64,000 nucleotides of DNA, taken from the NCBI GenBank assembly GCA_964523795.1, contig CAZGAO010000016.1, forward strand, positions 1 to 64,000. The letters are read 5' to 3'. Below, piece after piece: positions 1-8,533 of the stretch. The notes beneath the pieces were generated by a model. The model made no database searches. It had not been told where the DNA came from and saw only the letters and a list, made by a program, of their open reading frames with translations. Origin of the DNA: SABY01 sp964523795 (GTDB lineage Bacteria > Bacteroidota > Bacteroidia > Bacteroidales > 4484-276). How positions within the stretch are numbered: the stretch's first letter is position 1; every line of letters starts with the position of its first letter. Both the position numbers and the translations under genes were made by a program.

Positions 1-1
1 C

Positions 2-1516
2 GAGCAAAGGCTCCTAAACTATCTGGAAATCAAGCACAGGTCAGGAGGTCTGAATAATGCAAGTGTCACCCTCACTGCTCCATCCACAGCCAATGGCCAT
101 GTTTTTGAAAAATGGTTGAAAAACGGAGCAGATTTTTCAACGAACCTTGCCATCACTTTCAATATTGTAGCCAACGGCACCTATCTTGCGAGCTATACCC
201 TGCCGGAAACTGTAATGGTAAACCTGCCGGATACCACCATCAAAAAGAACACAATCTTTGAATTACCTATTTTTGTAAGCGATGTTTCAGGGCGTGGGAT
301 AATCTCGTTTCAGTTTACCCTGTCTTTTAACCAGGCAGTGATTGCTCCATCTGATCCTTTTGTGATTACAACAGGAACCATTGCAGGTGCAGCAGGATGG
401 TCGGTTTCGGCCAATCCAAATAATCCCGGACAGTTGGTGGTTGGTGGTTATGGTGCTCAGGAATTATCCGGCTCCGGTGGACTTCTAAAATTAAAATTCG
501 ATGCTATGGGTGATTTAGGTCAGCAAACAGCAGTTACTTTCAACGATTTTACATTTAATGCGGGTAATCCTGCGGTTCAAACCATCAACGGAAACGTACT
601 GATACAACCAAAGGTATGCGGTGATGCAGACGAAAATGGTATCATTCAGGCTTACGATGCCGCCCTTATCGTACAGCATGGCATAGGTTTGATAATACTT
701 CCTGAGCAAGGGGCAGTCAATGCAGATGTAAACGAAGATGATTTGATCACTGCTTTTGACGCAGCATTAACTTTGCGTGAAGCAATAGGATTGCCGATGC
801 CTGCCGGAGTTGAAACTTGTTTTGATGCAAAATTTGGCTATGCTGAGAAGCTGCCGGATCACTACAAATTTAACGCAAGAATCAAAATACTAAAACATTC
901 GCAATTCACTTCTATCGCCGAAATCGAATTATCGGGTATCGAAGCGCAAACACAGGTTTATGCCTTGTCGTTTGATATAATAAGTCCGAATGCAAGCATT
1001 CAAAATTTTGCAATTCCAAACCTGCCCATTGGTTACCTCATGTATTCCAATCCGGTAAATGAAAACAAAACGAGGGTGGCTATCATCAATCCTCTCGGCG
1101 TGTTAACTAAAGACCTGCCACTCGTATTTCACCTGAATTTTTTGAAGGATGGAGCGGTTCTCACATTCGACAATATCATGCTAAATAATGAGGCCTTGCC
1201 TGATATAGTTTTGTATGAAAGCACATCAGGCTCCGCGAAGATTCAGGGCAATTTAATAGCCTTTCCAAATCCATTTAATACCTCTACCTCAATTGAATAT
1301 TCCGTTGAGCAAAAAGGTCAGATAAAAGTTGAAGTACTGGATCAGTTGGGAAGAAATGTAAAAACCCTGGCCGATTGCGTCCACGACACGGGCTACTTTA
1401 AAGTGGTTTGGAACGGGGATAGCGATACGGGGACTGCAATTAAACAAGGCTGGTATATCATCAGAATGAGAAGCACCGAGTCGATCGAACAGATAAAAGT
1501 AAATCTTATTTATTGA
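2..1516 (+). CDS. Cohesin/dockerin protein with T9SS sorting domain (5' truncated)
   Basis: The frame is open from base 2, so the true start lies before the window. An upstream segment (APSTANGHVFEKW) resembles the end of a bacterial surface repeat. A cohesin-like beta-sandwich domain follows (about bases 215-610). Next is a type I dockerin-like pair of calcium loops: GDADENGIIQAYDA at about base 622 and ADVNEDDLITAFDA at about base 723. A second beta-sandwich, possibly cohesin-like, comes next (about bases 835-1210). The last ~90 residues form a Por/T9SS type A sorting domain (FPNPFN, QLGRNVKTL, GWYIIRM), which predicts export and attachment at the cell surface. Carrying both cohesin and dockerin on one chain could permit self-assembly or pairing with the neighbour. 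The ligand and any enzymatic part are unknown because the N-terminus is missing. Confidence 0.8.
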   Translation, partial: EQRLLNYLEIKHRSGGLNNASVTLTAPSTANGHVFEKWLKNGADFSTNLAITFNIVANGTYLASYTLPETVMVNLPDTTIKKNTIFELPIFVSDVSGRGIISFQFTLSFNQAVIAPSDPFVITTGTIAGAAGWSVSANPNNPGQLVVGGYGAQELSGSGGLLKLKFDAMGDLGQQTAVTFNDFTFNAGNPAVQTINGNVLIQPKVCGDADENGIIQAYDAALIVQHGIGLIILPEQGAVNADVNEDDLITAFDAALTLREAIGLPMPAGVETCFDAKFGYAEKLPDHYKFNARIKILKHSQFTSIAEIELSGIEAQTQVYALSFDIISPNASIQNFAIPNLPIGYLMYSNPVNENKTRVAIINPLGVLTKDLPLVFHLNFLKDGAVLTFDNIMLNNEALPDIVLYESTSGSAKIQGNLIAFPNPFNTSTSIEYSVEQKGQIKVEVLDQLGRNVKTLADCVHDTGYFKVVWNGDSDTGTAIKQGWYIIRMRSTESIEQIKVNLIY

Positions 1517-1535
1517 CGATTAAAGTAGTTTTTAC

Positions 1536-1602
1536 AAACTATTACCTTTCAGATAACATGGGCAGTTTATAAAAAAGCCTGTTATCTGAAAGGTAGTAGT
1601 TT
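1536..1602 (+). terminator. Long hairpin terminator after the cohesin/dockerin gene
   Basis: Two 23-base arms (1536-1558 and 1580-1602) are complementary with a single G-T position and a 21-base loop, followed by T-rich sequence. It begins 20 bases past the stop codon, so it most likely ends the upstream transcript. Confidence 0.65.
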
Positions 1603-1655
1603 TTGATTTACATAATTATAGCTATTCACTCACAATCTTAAAAACAGCAAATCTC

Positions 1656-2600
1656 ATGAATCGAAAATCGATTAAGTTATTAATACTGCTCCTGGTAACC
1701 GTTCAGCTTAATGGACAGGTTTTGATAAACTTACCTGATCTCAATTTTTCAAGCCCTGCTGGTACCACCATAGAAATTCCGGTGACGACTGAAAATTTGA
1801 GTGGCTTAAATGTAATTGCTTATCAATTCGTTATCGAATTTGATCAAAACGTAATATTGCCTGAAAGCCCCTATTTCTTAACTACTGGCACAATCAGCGG
1901 TGCCAACGGGTGGTCTGTCATGGTAAATGTGAGTTCAGAAAATCAGATGACGGTAGGTGCTTTCGGGGCTTATCCCCTAAGCGGGGCAGGGATTTTATTA
2001 AAATTATTATTTAATTTGCAACTACTAAATGGAGCTACCCCCTTGAGTTTTTCCTCCTTTCTATTCAATGCCGGCAGTCCTGCGGTTGCTACAATTAGCG
2101 GGAGCATTACAAATCAGGAATGTAACACCAGCCAATCTATTCTTATTCCTTCAGGTTGGTCGGGTATTTCATCCTATTTGATTCCTTCGATACCACAGAT
2201 GGAAACCATGTTCAATCCTATTCAAAGCGATCTTGGGATCGTTTACAACTTTTCAAATGTTTACGCTCCGGCATTTGGAATTGCTCCAGGGTCAGACTGG
2301 GATACTCAATCAGGCTATTTCATCAAAGTTACTGATGATGTTCAGTTGATAATTTGCGGAAATCCCAATCCGAACCACGCCATACCACTTGAAGCAGGAT
2401 GGAATCTTGTACCGGTACCTTTGAATAATGTTTTTTTTATGGATGAAATCATGATGAACCTGGATTTTGAAATTGTTAAAGAAGCCGTAGGCTGCGAGGT
2501 TTACTGGCCAACCAAGAATATCCAGACGCTTTACTTTTTTGAACCGGGCAAGGCTTATCTCATCAAGATGAATACGGATGGTAGTTTGGTGTTTCAGTAA
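1656..2600 (+). CDS. Secreted cohesin-domain protein
   Basis: A signal peptide (MNRKSIKLLILLLVTVQLNGQ) is followed by a cohesin-like domain at about residues 24-150. This domain is clearly paralogous to the one in the preceding gene: TTGTISGANGWSV here against TTGTIAGAAGWSV there, and FNAGSPAVATI against FNAGNPAVQTI. The remainder contains two GW-type segments (SGWSGISSYL and AGWNLVPVPL) and a YWPTKNIQTLYFFEPGKAYLIKM block that recurs in many Bacteroidota surface proteins. There is no dockerin and no T9SS sorting domain, so the protein may be periplasmic, or it may have lost its C-terminus to the decayed sequence downstream. Function beyond protein-protein interaction is unknown. Confidence 0.75.
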   Translation: MNRKSIKLLILLLVTVQLNGQVLINLPDLNFSSPAGTTIEIPVTTENLSGLNVIAYQFVIEFDQNVILPESPYFLTTGTISGANGWSVMVNVSSENQMTVGAFGAYPLSGAGILLKLLFNLQLLNGATPLSFSSFLFNAGSPAVATISGSITNQECNTSQSILIPSGWSGISSYLIPSIPQMETMFNPIQSDLGIVYNFSNVYAPAFGIAPGSDWDTQSGYFIKVTDDVQLIICGNPNPNHAIPLEAGWNLVPVPLNNVFFMDEIMMNLDFEIVKEAVGCEVYWPTKNIQTLYFFEPGKAYLIKMNTDGSLVFQ

Positions 2601-2960
2601 TAATTTGTCCAAATTTAAAGCAGGCTATGAATCCTGGAAGTGGAAGATGTGGTTTTCTCATTTCCGTTTCCGGCATACGATAAATAATACAGTCTCGCTG
2701 GATATTACAGGCTTTCGACCTGATCGACTTGAAATTTCAATACAGGCTGGAATTTAATACCTGTGCTCGATGATGCAGAAAATGGGATCGAAAGCCTGGT
2801 TTCAGGAAACCATAATAAGATCGAAATCATCAAAGATGTTGTAGGGCTGCAAGTTTTTTGGCCCGAGCAGAAAGTTTACACGCTTCAGACTTTGGAGCCT
2901 GGCAAAGCTTATCTATTAAAAGCCACACAAAATTTTTCCCTTTCTTATGAGGGCTTTTAA
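2601..2960 (+). pseudogene. Decayed tail of a cohesin-type surface protein
   Basis: From 2733 to 2960 the frame reads GWNLIPVLDD, then VVGLQVFWPEQKVYTLQ, then LEPGKAYLLKA. This parallels AGWNLVPVPL, VGCEVYWPTKNIQTLY and FEPGKAYLIKM in the gene just upstream. Before that, the matching text is in another frame (LEISIQAG ending near 2750), so a single-base frameshift lies at about 2746-2751. No start codon of its own is convincing. It is either a degraded duplicate of the preceding gene's C-terminus or a sequencing frameshift in a former second gene. Confidence 0.55.
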
Positions 2961-2980
2961 CCGAAACCCTCCCTCTTTCT

Positions 2981-3012
2981 GCGCCGGAGAGCCCCCTCTC
3001 CGGTGCTTTTTT
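2981..3012 (+). terminator. Rho-independent terminator
   Basis: GC-rich arms GCGCCGGAGAG and CTCTCCGGTGC enclose a four-C loop and are followed by TTTTTT at 3007-3012. It lies 20 bases after the decayed reading frame and ends plus-strand transcription of the cohesin cluster. Confidence 0.85.
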
Positions 3013-3017
3013 CAAAG

Positions 3018-3050
3018 CAAAAAAAAACTCCGCGAAGGGAGCTTTTTATT
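3018..3050 (-). terminator. Weak hairpin between convergent genes
   Basis: CTCC/GGAG arms are flanked by an A-tract on the left and CTTTTT on the right, so it could act in both directions. It lies about 60 bases past the stop of the minus-strand gene at 3110. The stem is short, so the call is tentative. Confidence 0.4.
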
Positions 3051-3109
3051 GTAATTATTTTGGCTTTGCTAAAAGCCCGGATGTGCAGGCAAGCACAAAG
3101 AAATTCAGC

Positions 3110-3823
3110 TTACTCCTGAATTTTGGTGAGCAACTGATAGGAAATCATCTTGCCGTCTTTATTTTGGTTTTCGCTTTTTACCACTCCAACGCCCTCGGCC
3201 AGCCATTGTATGGTTTTGTTTTCGCTGTTGACGGCTGATTTGGTGATCACATCGGCTGAGATTTTTATACACTCAAATTTTCCCGCCGGGGTTTCGATGG
3301 TTTCTTTGCCTTCCACTTTCCGGTTGATAACCGAAACGGTAGTACCAAACATATTGATGCCGTTGGCTGCAATGTCGATTTGTACCCTGCCCTCTGGCAG
3401 AACCTGACCCACCGTTAAATTGGCGGGATAATACAAACCATCCGATTCGATATTTACATCGATGTTGGGCTGATTTTGATATTGCTGATAGTTGAAGGCC
3501 GAAGCAAAATCGCTCATATTCATATAAAACTTGCCCTCATCGCATTTCACCTCAAAGGTAGTTTCTACGGCTTTTTCCGCACGATTGTCTTTGTGCGAAG
3601 CCTCGATAGTTAATACGGTTGCCCCTTCCTCCTGTTTGGATTTCACCACTTTTTGTATTTGCTTTCCGGTTGCTTTATCCCTTTTATTATAAAAGGTGTA
3701 TTCGAGGCTTGTGCCCTTAACGGTGGGATAAAAGTAGGCACACTGCTGAGCCATACCATCGGTGGCCACAAAAATCATTAACAAAAATGCCAGCACTGAA
3801 ATTCGTTTAATCATACTTTTCAT
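3110..3823 (-). CDS. Secreted TapB/DUF3108-like protein of unknown function
   Basis: A 237-residue protein with a signal peptide (KRISVLAFLLMIFVATDGMAQ). The body starts with YFYPTVKGTSLEYTFYNKRDKATGK and ends with IETPAGKFECIKISADV, then WLAEGVGVVKSENQNKDGK. This arrangement is typical of the DUF3108/TapB-like periplasmic beta-rich family common in Bacteroidota. No catalytic motif is visible. Its start follows the enolase terminator, and a TACTTTTG promoter box sits in that terminator's loop, so it is probably transcribed separately. A start at Met4 is equally possible. Confidence 0.65.
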   Translation of the reverse strand: MKSMIKRISVLAFLLMIFVATDGMAQQCAYFYPTVKGTSLEYTFYNKRDKATGKQIQKVVKSKQEEGATVLTIEASHKDNRAEKAVETTFEVKCDEGKFYMNMSDFASAFNYQQYQNQPNIDVNIESDGLYYPANLTVGQVLPEGRVQIDIAANGINMFGTTVSVINRKVEGKETIETPAGKFECIKISADVITKSAVNSENKTIQWLAEGVGVVKSENQNKDGKMISYQLLTKIQE

Positions 3824-3846
3824 AACTATTGGGTATTAAATATTAA

Positions 3847-3896
3847 TAAAAAAAAATTCCTGTCGAAGTTTACAAAAGTAAAACCCTGACAGGAAT
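3847..3896 (-). terminator. Terminator of enolase
   Basis: On the minus strand, ATTCCTGTC and GACAGGAAT form a perfect 9-bp stem with a 23-base loop, followed by a run of T (A's at 3847-3855 on the plus strand). It starts 23 bases past the eno stop codon. Confidence 0.75.
3873..3880 (-). promoter_or_regulatory. TACTTTTG promoter box for the 3823 gene
   Basis: The minus strand reads TACTTTTG, a match to the Bacteroidota -7 element TAnnTTTG, 50 bases before the ATG at 3823. It falls inside the loop of the eno terminator, so the promoter and terminator share sequence. No clear -33 TTTG is seen. Confidence 0.45.
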
Positions 3897-3918
3897 AAAC
3901 CATTTAAAATGCGTTAAA

Positions 3919-5208
3919 TTATTTAGCGTATTTAAAATCTTTTCCGGGGTAGTAAGCTGTTTCGCCCAGGCTCTCTTCGATACGCAGCAGTTGATTGTAT
4001 TTTGCAATACGATCGGTGCGGCTGGAAGAACCGGTTTTGATCTGGCCGGTATTCAATGCCACGGCCAGGTCGGCGATGGTAGTATCTTCGGTTTCGCCCG
4101 AGCGGTGGCTGATAACGGCGGTGTACGAATTGCGGTAAGCCATATTTACTGCCTCGATGGTTTCGGTGAGTGTACCAATCTGATTCAATTTAACCAGGAT
4201 AGAGTTGGCCACTCCTTGTTCGATTCCCTGTTTCAGGCGTTTGGTGTTGGTAACGAAAAGATCGTCGCCCACCAACTGGATTTTTTTGCCCATTTTGTCG
4301 GTCATCAGTTTCCATCCGATCCAGTCGTCTTCGCTCATGCCATCTTCGATGGAGATGATGGGGTATTTTTTAACCCAGTCGTCCCAAAAGTCTACCATTT
4401 GTGCGGGGCTTAGTTTATCGCCGGTTGACCATTTAAGGTGATACACATTTTCTTCGGGCAGGTAATATTCGGCTGAAGCCGGGTCGAGTGCCAGGAAGAT
4501 ATCCTCGCCGGGTTTGTAGCCGGCTTTTTCGATGGCCTGGAGCACTACTTTTATAGCTTCTTCATTCGACTTGAGGTTAGGTGCAAAACCGCCTTCATCG
4601 CCAACGTTGGTAGAGTGACCCATTTTTTTGAGTACCGATTTTAGGTTATGAAAAACCTCAGAACCCATACGCAGTGCCTCGCTAAAGGTGGGTGCACCCA
4701 CGGGCATGATCATAAACTCCTGGAAGTCGATGCTGTTGTCGGCGTGCGATCCGCCGTTAAGGATGTTCATCATGGGGATAGGCAGGGTGTTGGCACCTGG
4801 TCCGCCCACATAGCGAAATAGTTGCTGCCCGGTTTCGATGGCAGCAGCTTTGGCACAAGCCAAGGATACGCCCAGGATAGCATTGGCACCGAGATTGGCT
4901 TTGTTGGGCGTGCCATCGATTTCGATCATTTTGCGGTCGAGGGCAATCTGATCGTCAACGTACATACCTTCCAGTTCTTCTTTGAGGACGGTATTTACAT
5001 TGTGTACGGCTTTGCCAACGCCCTTGCCCATAAAACGACTTTTGTCGCCATCACGCAATTCAACAGCTTCGTGTATGCCGGTTGAAGCACCCGAGGGGAC
5101 AGCAGCACGGCCTATTACGCCATTTTCGGTTAGCACATCTACCTCAACGGTAGGATTTCCCCGTGAGTCGAGGATTTGTCTTGCATGGATATTAATAATT
5201 GTACTCAT
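3919..5208 (-). CDS. eno: Enolase
   Basis: Converts 2-phosphoglycerate to phosphoenolpyruvate in glycolysis. The 429-residue chain beginning MSTIINIHARQILDSRGNP is the normal family length. An in-frame start 11 codons upstream is less likely because enolases start near STI.IHARQILDSRGNPTVE. Hallmarks present are VGDEGGFAPNL, the metal-ligand region SIEDGMSEDDW, LVGDDLFVTN, the signature ILVKLNQIGTLTETIEA and the active-site loop SHRSGETEDT. It follows rplQ, but a terminator at 5246-5279 lies between them, so it is probably its own transcript, ended at 3847-3896. Confidence 0.98.
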   Translation of the reverse strand: MSTIINIHARQILDSRGNPTVEVDVLTENGVIGRAAVPSGASTGIHEAVELRDGDKSRFMGKGVGKAVHNVNTVLKEELEGMYVDDQIALDRKMIEIDGTPNKANLGANAILGVSLACAKAAAIETGQQLFRYVGGPGANTLPIPMMNILNGGSHADNSIDFQEFMIMPVGAPTFSEALRMGSEVFHNLKSVLKKMGHSTNVGDEGGFAPNLKSNEEAIKVVLQAIEKAGYKPGEDIFLALDPASAEYYLPEENVYHLKWSTGDKLSPAQMVDFWDDWVKKYPIISIEDGMSEDDWIGWKLMTDKMGKKIQLVGDDLFVTNTKRLKQGIEQGVANSILVKLNQIGTLTETIEAVNMAYRNSYTAVISHRSGETEDTTIADLAVALNTGQIKTGSSSRTDRIAKYNQLLRIEESLGETAYYPGKDFKYAK

Positions 5209-5245
5209 TGTATAAAGTTTTAAAAAAAAATATGTAATCATTTAC

Positions 5246-5279
5246 GAAAAAAGGACGAAGCAAAAAATGCTTCATCCTT
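5246..5279 (-). terminator. Terminator of the ribosomal superoperon
   Basis: On the minus strand, AAGGATGAAGC and GCTTCGTCCTT form an 11-bp stem (one T-G pair) followed by TTTTT. It starts 25 bases after the rplQ stop. Confidence 0.75.
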
Positions 5280-5304
5280 ATCAAGTTTTTAAACCAGAAA
5301 AAAA

Positions 5305-5988
5305 TTAATCAGCTTTCTTATCTTCTGATGACTTTTCGCCTTCTTCTTCTGTTTTTTTACTATCGTCATCCGCAAGCTTATTGTCGGCTTTTACTTCGTC
5401 AATAGGTGCTTCAGTATTTTCAGCTTCCACTTTAGCAGGAGCTTCTTCCAATTTTGCAGCCTCGGGAGCAACTTCAGTTTTCACTGCCTCCACAGGTGCT
5501 TTTTCTTCGGCTTTCTTAGCCTTAGGAGCAGGTGTTTGTTCCTTAGTTTTTGTGGTACCTGTGCCTCTTCTTCTACGGCGTTTACCGGCAGTTTTCTTGT
5601 CGTCGGCAGCACCACCGGCAAGCAGGATTTCGTTATAATCCACCAACTCGATAATACACATATCCGCATTATCGCCCAAACGGTGATTCATTTTAATAAT
5701 TCTTGTGTATCCACCGGGACGGTCGGCTACCTTGGTAGCCACTTCTCTAAAAAGTTCGTTCACGGCTTCTTTGCTTTGCAGATAGCTAAAAACCATACGA
5801 CGCGAGTGGGTAGTATCTTCTTTGGAGCGTGTAAGCAGCGGTTCGACATACATACGCAATGCCTTGGCTTTGGCAGTAGTTGTATTAATACGTTTATGCA
5901 AGATCAAGGATGTAGCCATATTCGAAAGCATAGCTTTGCGGTGCGAACTTGTCCTGCTTAGGTGATTGAATTTCTTACGATGTCTCAT
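5305..5988 (-). CDS. rplQ: Ribosomal protein L17 with long charged C-terminal tail
   Basis: The first ~120 residues are the L17 core (MRHRKKFNHLSRTSSHRKAM, GGYTRIIKMNHRLGDNA), a large-subunit protein near the exit tunnel. A ~105-residue extension follows, first basic (KKTAGKRRRRRGTGTTK) and then a low-complexity mix of Glu, Lys, Ala and Pro ending EEEGEKSSEDKKAD. Such tails are usual in Bacteroidota L17 and are probably disordered; their function is not established. Last gene of the superoperon, 7 bases after rpoA. Confidence 0.96.
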   Translation of the reverse strand: MRHRKKFNHLSRTSSHRKAMLSNMATSLILHKRINTTTAKAKALRMYVEPLLTRSKEDTTHSRRMVFSYLQSKEAVNELFREVATKVADRPGGYTRIIKMNHRLGDNADMCIIELVDYNEILLAGGAADDKKTAGKRRRRRGTGTTKTKEQTPAPKAKKAEEKAPVEAVKTEVAPEAAKLEEAPAKVEAENTEAPIDEVKADNKLADDDSKKTEEEGEKSSEDKKAD

Positions 5989-5995
5989 TGTTCGT

Positions 5996-6988
5996 TTATT
6001 CCTTGTCTAATTTATATTTCGAAACATTCATACCAAATTCCAGGCTTTTGGATTTAACCAATTCTTCCAACTCGGTAAGTGATTTCTTACCAAAGTTGCG
6101 GAATTTGAGTAAGTCATTTTTGTTGAAGGCCACCAAATCGCCCAGGGTTTCCACATCGGCAGCTTTCAGGCAGTTGAGTGCCCGAACGGAAAGATCCATG
6201 TCCACGAGCTTAGTTTTGAGCAATTGACGAACGTGTAATGAGTTTTCGTCAAACTCCTCGGTTACATTTTTCTCTTCGCGTTCCAAGGTAATCTTCTCGT
6301 CAGAGAATAACATAAAGTGATGGATCAGGATTTTTGCAGCTTCTTTAAGTGCTTCCTTGGGGCGAATCGATCCATCGGTAAGGATGTCCATGATGAGTTT
6401 TTCGTAGTCGGTTTTTTGTTCAACCCTGAAATCCTCGATCGAGAAAGTAACGTTTTTGATTGGGGTGTGAATGGAGTCGATGGCGATGGTACCCAAAGGA
6501 GCATTAAGCTCCTTGTTTTCTTCGGCGGGCACGTATCCGCGACCTTTGTTGATAGTAAGTTCAATCGACAGTTTCACCGAAGGATCCATCGAGCATATCA
6601 CCACATCGGGGTTTAGTACTTGAAATACCGAGAGATACTTGTTGATATCGCCGGCTTTAAAAGTTTCCTGTCCCGAAATAACGATGTGGATTTTTTCAAC
6701 GGAATCGTCCTCAACCAATCTTTTAAACCGGATTTGCTTAAGATTAAGAATAATCTCAGTTACATCCTCTACAACACCTTTGAGGGTAGAAAATTCCTGT
6801 TCAACACCGTCAATTCTGATATTTGTAATGGCAAACCCTTCGAGCGAAGAAAGCAGGATACGGCGCAGAGAATTGCCGATCGTAATCCCGAATCCCGGCT
6901 CCAAAGGCCTGAACTCGAACTTACCACGGTAATCATCTGATTCAACCATGATCACTTTGTCGGGTTGTTGAAATGCTAATATTGCCAT
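5996..6988 (-). CDS. rpoA: RNA polymerase subunit alpha
   Basis: A 330-residue alpha subunit. The N-terminal dimerisation domain shows RFRPLEPGFGITIGNSLRRILLSS-type motifs (PLEPGFGITIGNSLRRILLS). The C-terminal domain (about residues 250-318) has the helix-hairpin-helix LSVRALNCLKAADVETLGDLV and LLKFRNFGKKSLTELEE that contacts UP elements and activators. It lies between rpsD and rplQ as in most bacteria. Confidence 0.98.
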   Translation of the reverse strand: MAILAFQQPDKVIMVESDDYRGKFEFRPLEPGFGITIGNSLRRILLSSLEGFAITNIRIDGVEQEFSTLKGVVEDVTEIILNLKQIRFKRLVEDDSVEKIHIVISGQETFKAGDINKYLSVFQVLNPDVVICSMDPSVKLSIELTINKGRGYVPAEENKELNAPLGTIAIDSIHTPIKNVTFSIEDFRVEQKTDYEKLIMDILTDGSIRPKEALKEAAKILIHHFMLFSDEKITLEREEKNVTEEFDENSLHVRQLLKTKLVDMDLSVRALNCLKAADVETLGDLVAFNKNDLLKFRNFGKKSLTELEELVKSKSLEFGMNVSKYKLDKE

Positions 6989-7035
6989 AGTTTAAACCTT
7001 TTGGTTTTTATGATTAAAAAGTGATTGTTCAACTA

Positions 7036-7641
7036 TTATTTTGAGTAAAGCTCAACGATGAGCTGCTCATTGATGTTTTCAGGAATTTCTTCCCTTTCGG
7101 GGTAATTCAGAAATTTGCCTGCGTATTTTTCACTGTCCCATTCCAGCCACGAAAAACTACTGCCGCGCGAGGCCAGCGATTCGTTGATGGGTTCCAGCGA
7201 TTTCGAGCGTTCTCTAACAGCTACCACATCACCAGGTTTCACACTCATCGAAGGCACATTAGAAATTTTTCCGTTTACCGTAATATGACGGTGGCCCACC
7301 AGTTGGCGTGCTCCGGCACGTGTAGGGGCAATGCCCAGGCGATAAACTACATTATCGAGACGCGATTCGATTAATTGCAACAGCACCTCACCGGTTACCC
7401 CTTTTTTGCGCGATGCTTTCTTAAAAGTATTGCGGAATTGTTTTTCGAGGATACCGTAGGTATATTTTGCTTTCTGCTTTTCGGCAAGCTGAATGCCGTA
7501 TTCAGAAGGCTTCTTTCTTCTTTTATTCAAGCCATGTTGTCCGGGGGGATAGCTTTTCTTCTCGAAATACTTATCAGCTCCAAAAATTGGCTCGCCAAAT
7601 TTTCGTGATATTCTTGTTTTTGGCCCTATGTATCTTGCCAT
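7036..7641 (-). CDS. rpsD: Ribosomal protein S4 (zinc-free form)
   Basis: 201 residues beginning MARYIGPKTRISRKFGEPIFG. An S4 RNA-binding domain (ESRLDNVVYRLGIAPTRAGARQLVGHRHI) spans about residues 91-150. The N-terminal region lacks the four-cysteine zinc site found in some S4 proteins. Primary 16S rRNA binder and assembly initiator. Confidence 0.98.
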   Translation of the reverse strand: MARYIGPKTRISRKFGEPIFGADKYFEKKSYPPGQHGLNKRRKKPSEYGIQLAEKQKAKYTYGILEKQFRNTFKKASRKKGVTGEVLLQLIESRLDNVVYRLGIAPTRAGARQLVGHRHITVNGKISNVPSMSVKPGDVVAVRERSKSLEPINESLASRGSSFSWLEWDSEKYAGKFLNYPEREEIPENINEQLIVELYSK

Positions 7642-7676
7642 CTTATGCTTCTTTTTTAAATGATAATCAATTTAAA

Positions 7677-8075
7677 TTATACTCTTCTTCTTTTGGGAGG
7701 ACGACAGCCATTGTGTGGCAATGGAGTAACATCGTTAATTTCAACCACCTCGATACCCGAAGAGTGGATAGTTCGGATTGCAGATTCGCGACCTGAACCG
7801 GGCCCTTTAACATACACTTTCACCTTCCTTAAACCGAGATCGTAGGCAGTTTTTGCACAATCTTCGGCGGCAGTTTGAGCAGCGTAAGGGGTATTTTTCT
7901 TGGAGCCTCTAAAACCCATTTTACCGGATGAGGACCACGAAATAACCTGGCCTGCACTATTGGTCAAAGTAATGATAATGTTGTTGAACGAAGCACTGAC
8001 ATAAGCCCTGCCCATGGGTTCAATCTTAACAACTCTTTTTTTGGTACTTCTTCCTGGTTTACCTGATTTTGCCAT
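7677..8075 (-). CDS. rpsK: Ribosomal protein S11
   Basis: 132 residues with a basic N-terminus (MAKSGKPGRSTKKRVVKIEP) and core motifs RAYVSASFNNIIITLTNSAG, KNTPYAAQTAAEDC and DVTPLPHNGCRPPKRRRV. Part of the 30S platform next to S18 and S21. 51 bases after rpsM. Confidence 0.98.
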   Translation of the reverse strand: MAKSGKPGRSTKKRVVKIEPMGRAYVSASFNNIIITLTNSAGQVISWSSSGKMGFRGSKKNTPYAAQTAAEDCAKTAYDLGLRKVKVYVKGPGSGRESAIRTIHSSGIEVVEINDVTPLPHNGCRPPKRRRV

Positions 8076-8126
8076 CTTGTTATCTATTTCTTACTTATTA
8101 TATGCAAAAAAAACAGTGGTTAATTA

Positions 8127-8507
8127 TTAACCTGTTGGTGCTTTCTTTTTGTTAGCAACCGTTTTCTTACGACCTTTACGGGTACGTGCATTGTTTTTTG
8201 TTGACTGACCGCGAAGAGGCAGTCCCAAACGGTGGCGGATACCACGATAAGTACCAATATCCATAAGCCGCTTGATGTTCATCTGAACTTCCGAACGCAA
8301 GGCGCCTTCCACTTTGTACTCATCACTTATCAAACCCCGGATGCGATTCTGCTCGTCATCGTCCCAGTTTTCTACTTTTTTGTTCACATCCACCTCGGCT
8401 CTAACAAGGATTTCGGCAGCAAGACTACGTCCAATTCCATGGATATAGGTCAGCGAAATTACGCCTCTTTTATTTCGTGGTATGTCAACACCTGCAATAC
8501 GTGCCAT
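8127..8507 (-). CDS. rpsM: Ribosomal protein S13
   Basis: 126 residues starting MARIAGVDIPRNKRGVISLTY, with helix-two-turn-helix IHGIGRSLAAEIL and the basic tail (GQSTKNNARTRKGRKKTVAN) that reaches toward P-site tRNA. Located in the 30S head. Its start is 26 bases after the rpmJ stop. Confidence 0.98.
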   Translation of the reverse strand: MARIAGVDIPRNKRGVISLTYIHGIGRSLAAEILVRAEVDVNKKVENWDDDEQNRIRGLISDEYKVEGALRSEVQMNIKRLMDIGTYRGIRHRLGLPLRGQSTKNNARTRKGRKKTVANKKKAPTG

Positions 8508-8533
8508 AATTTATTGTTTGATTTGATTGATTA

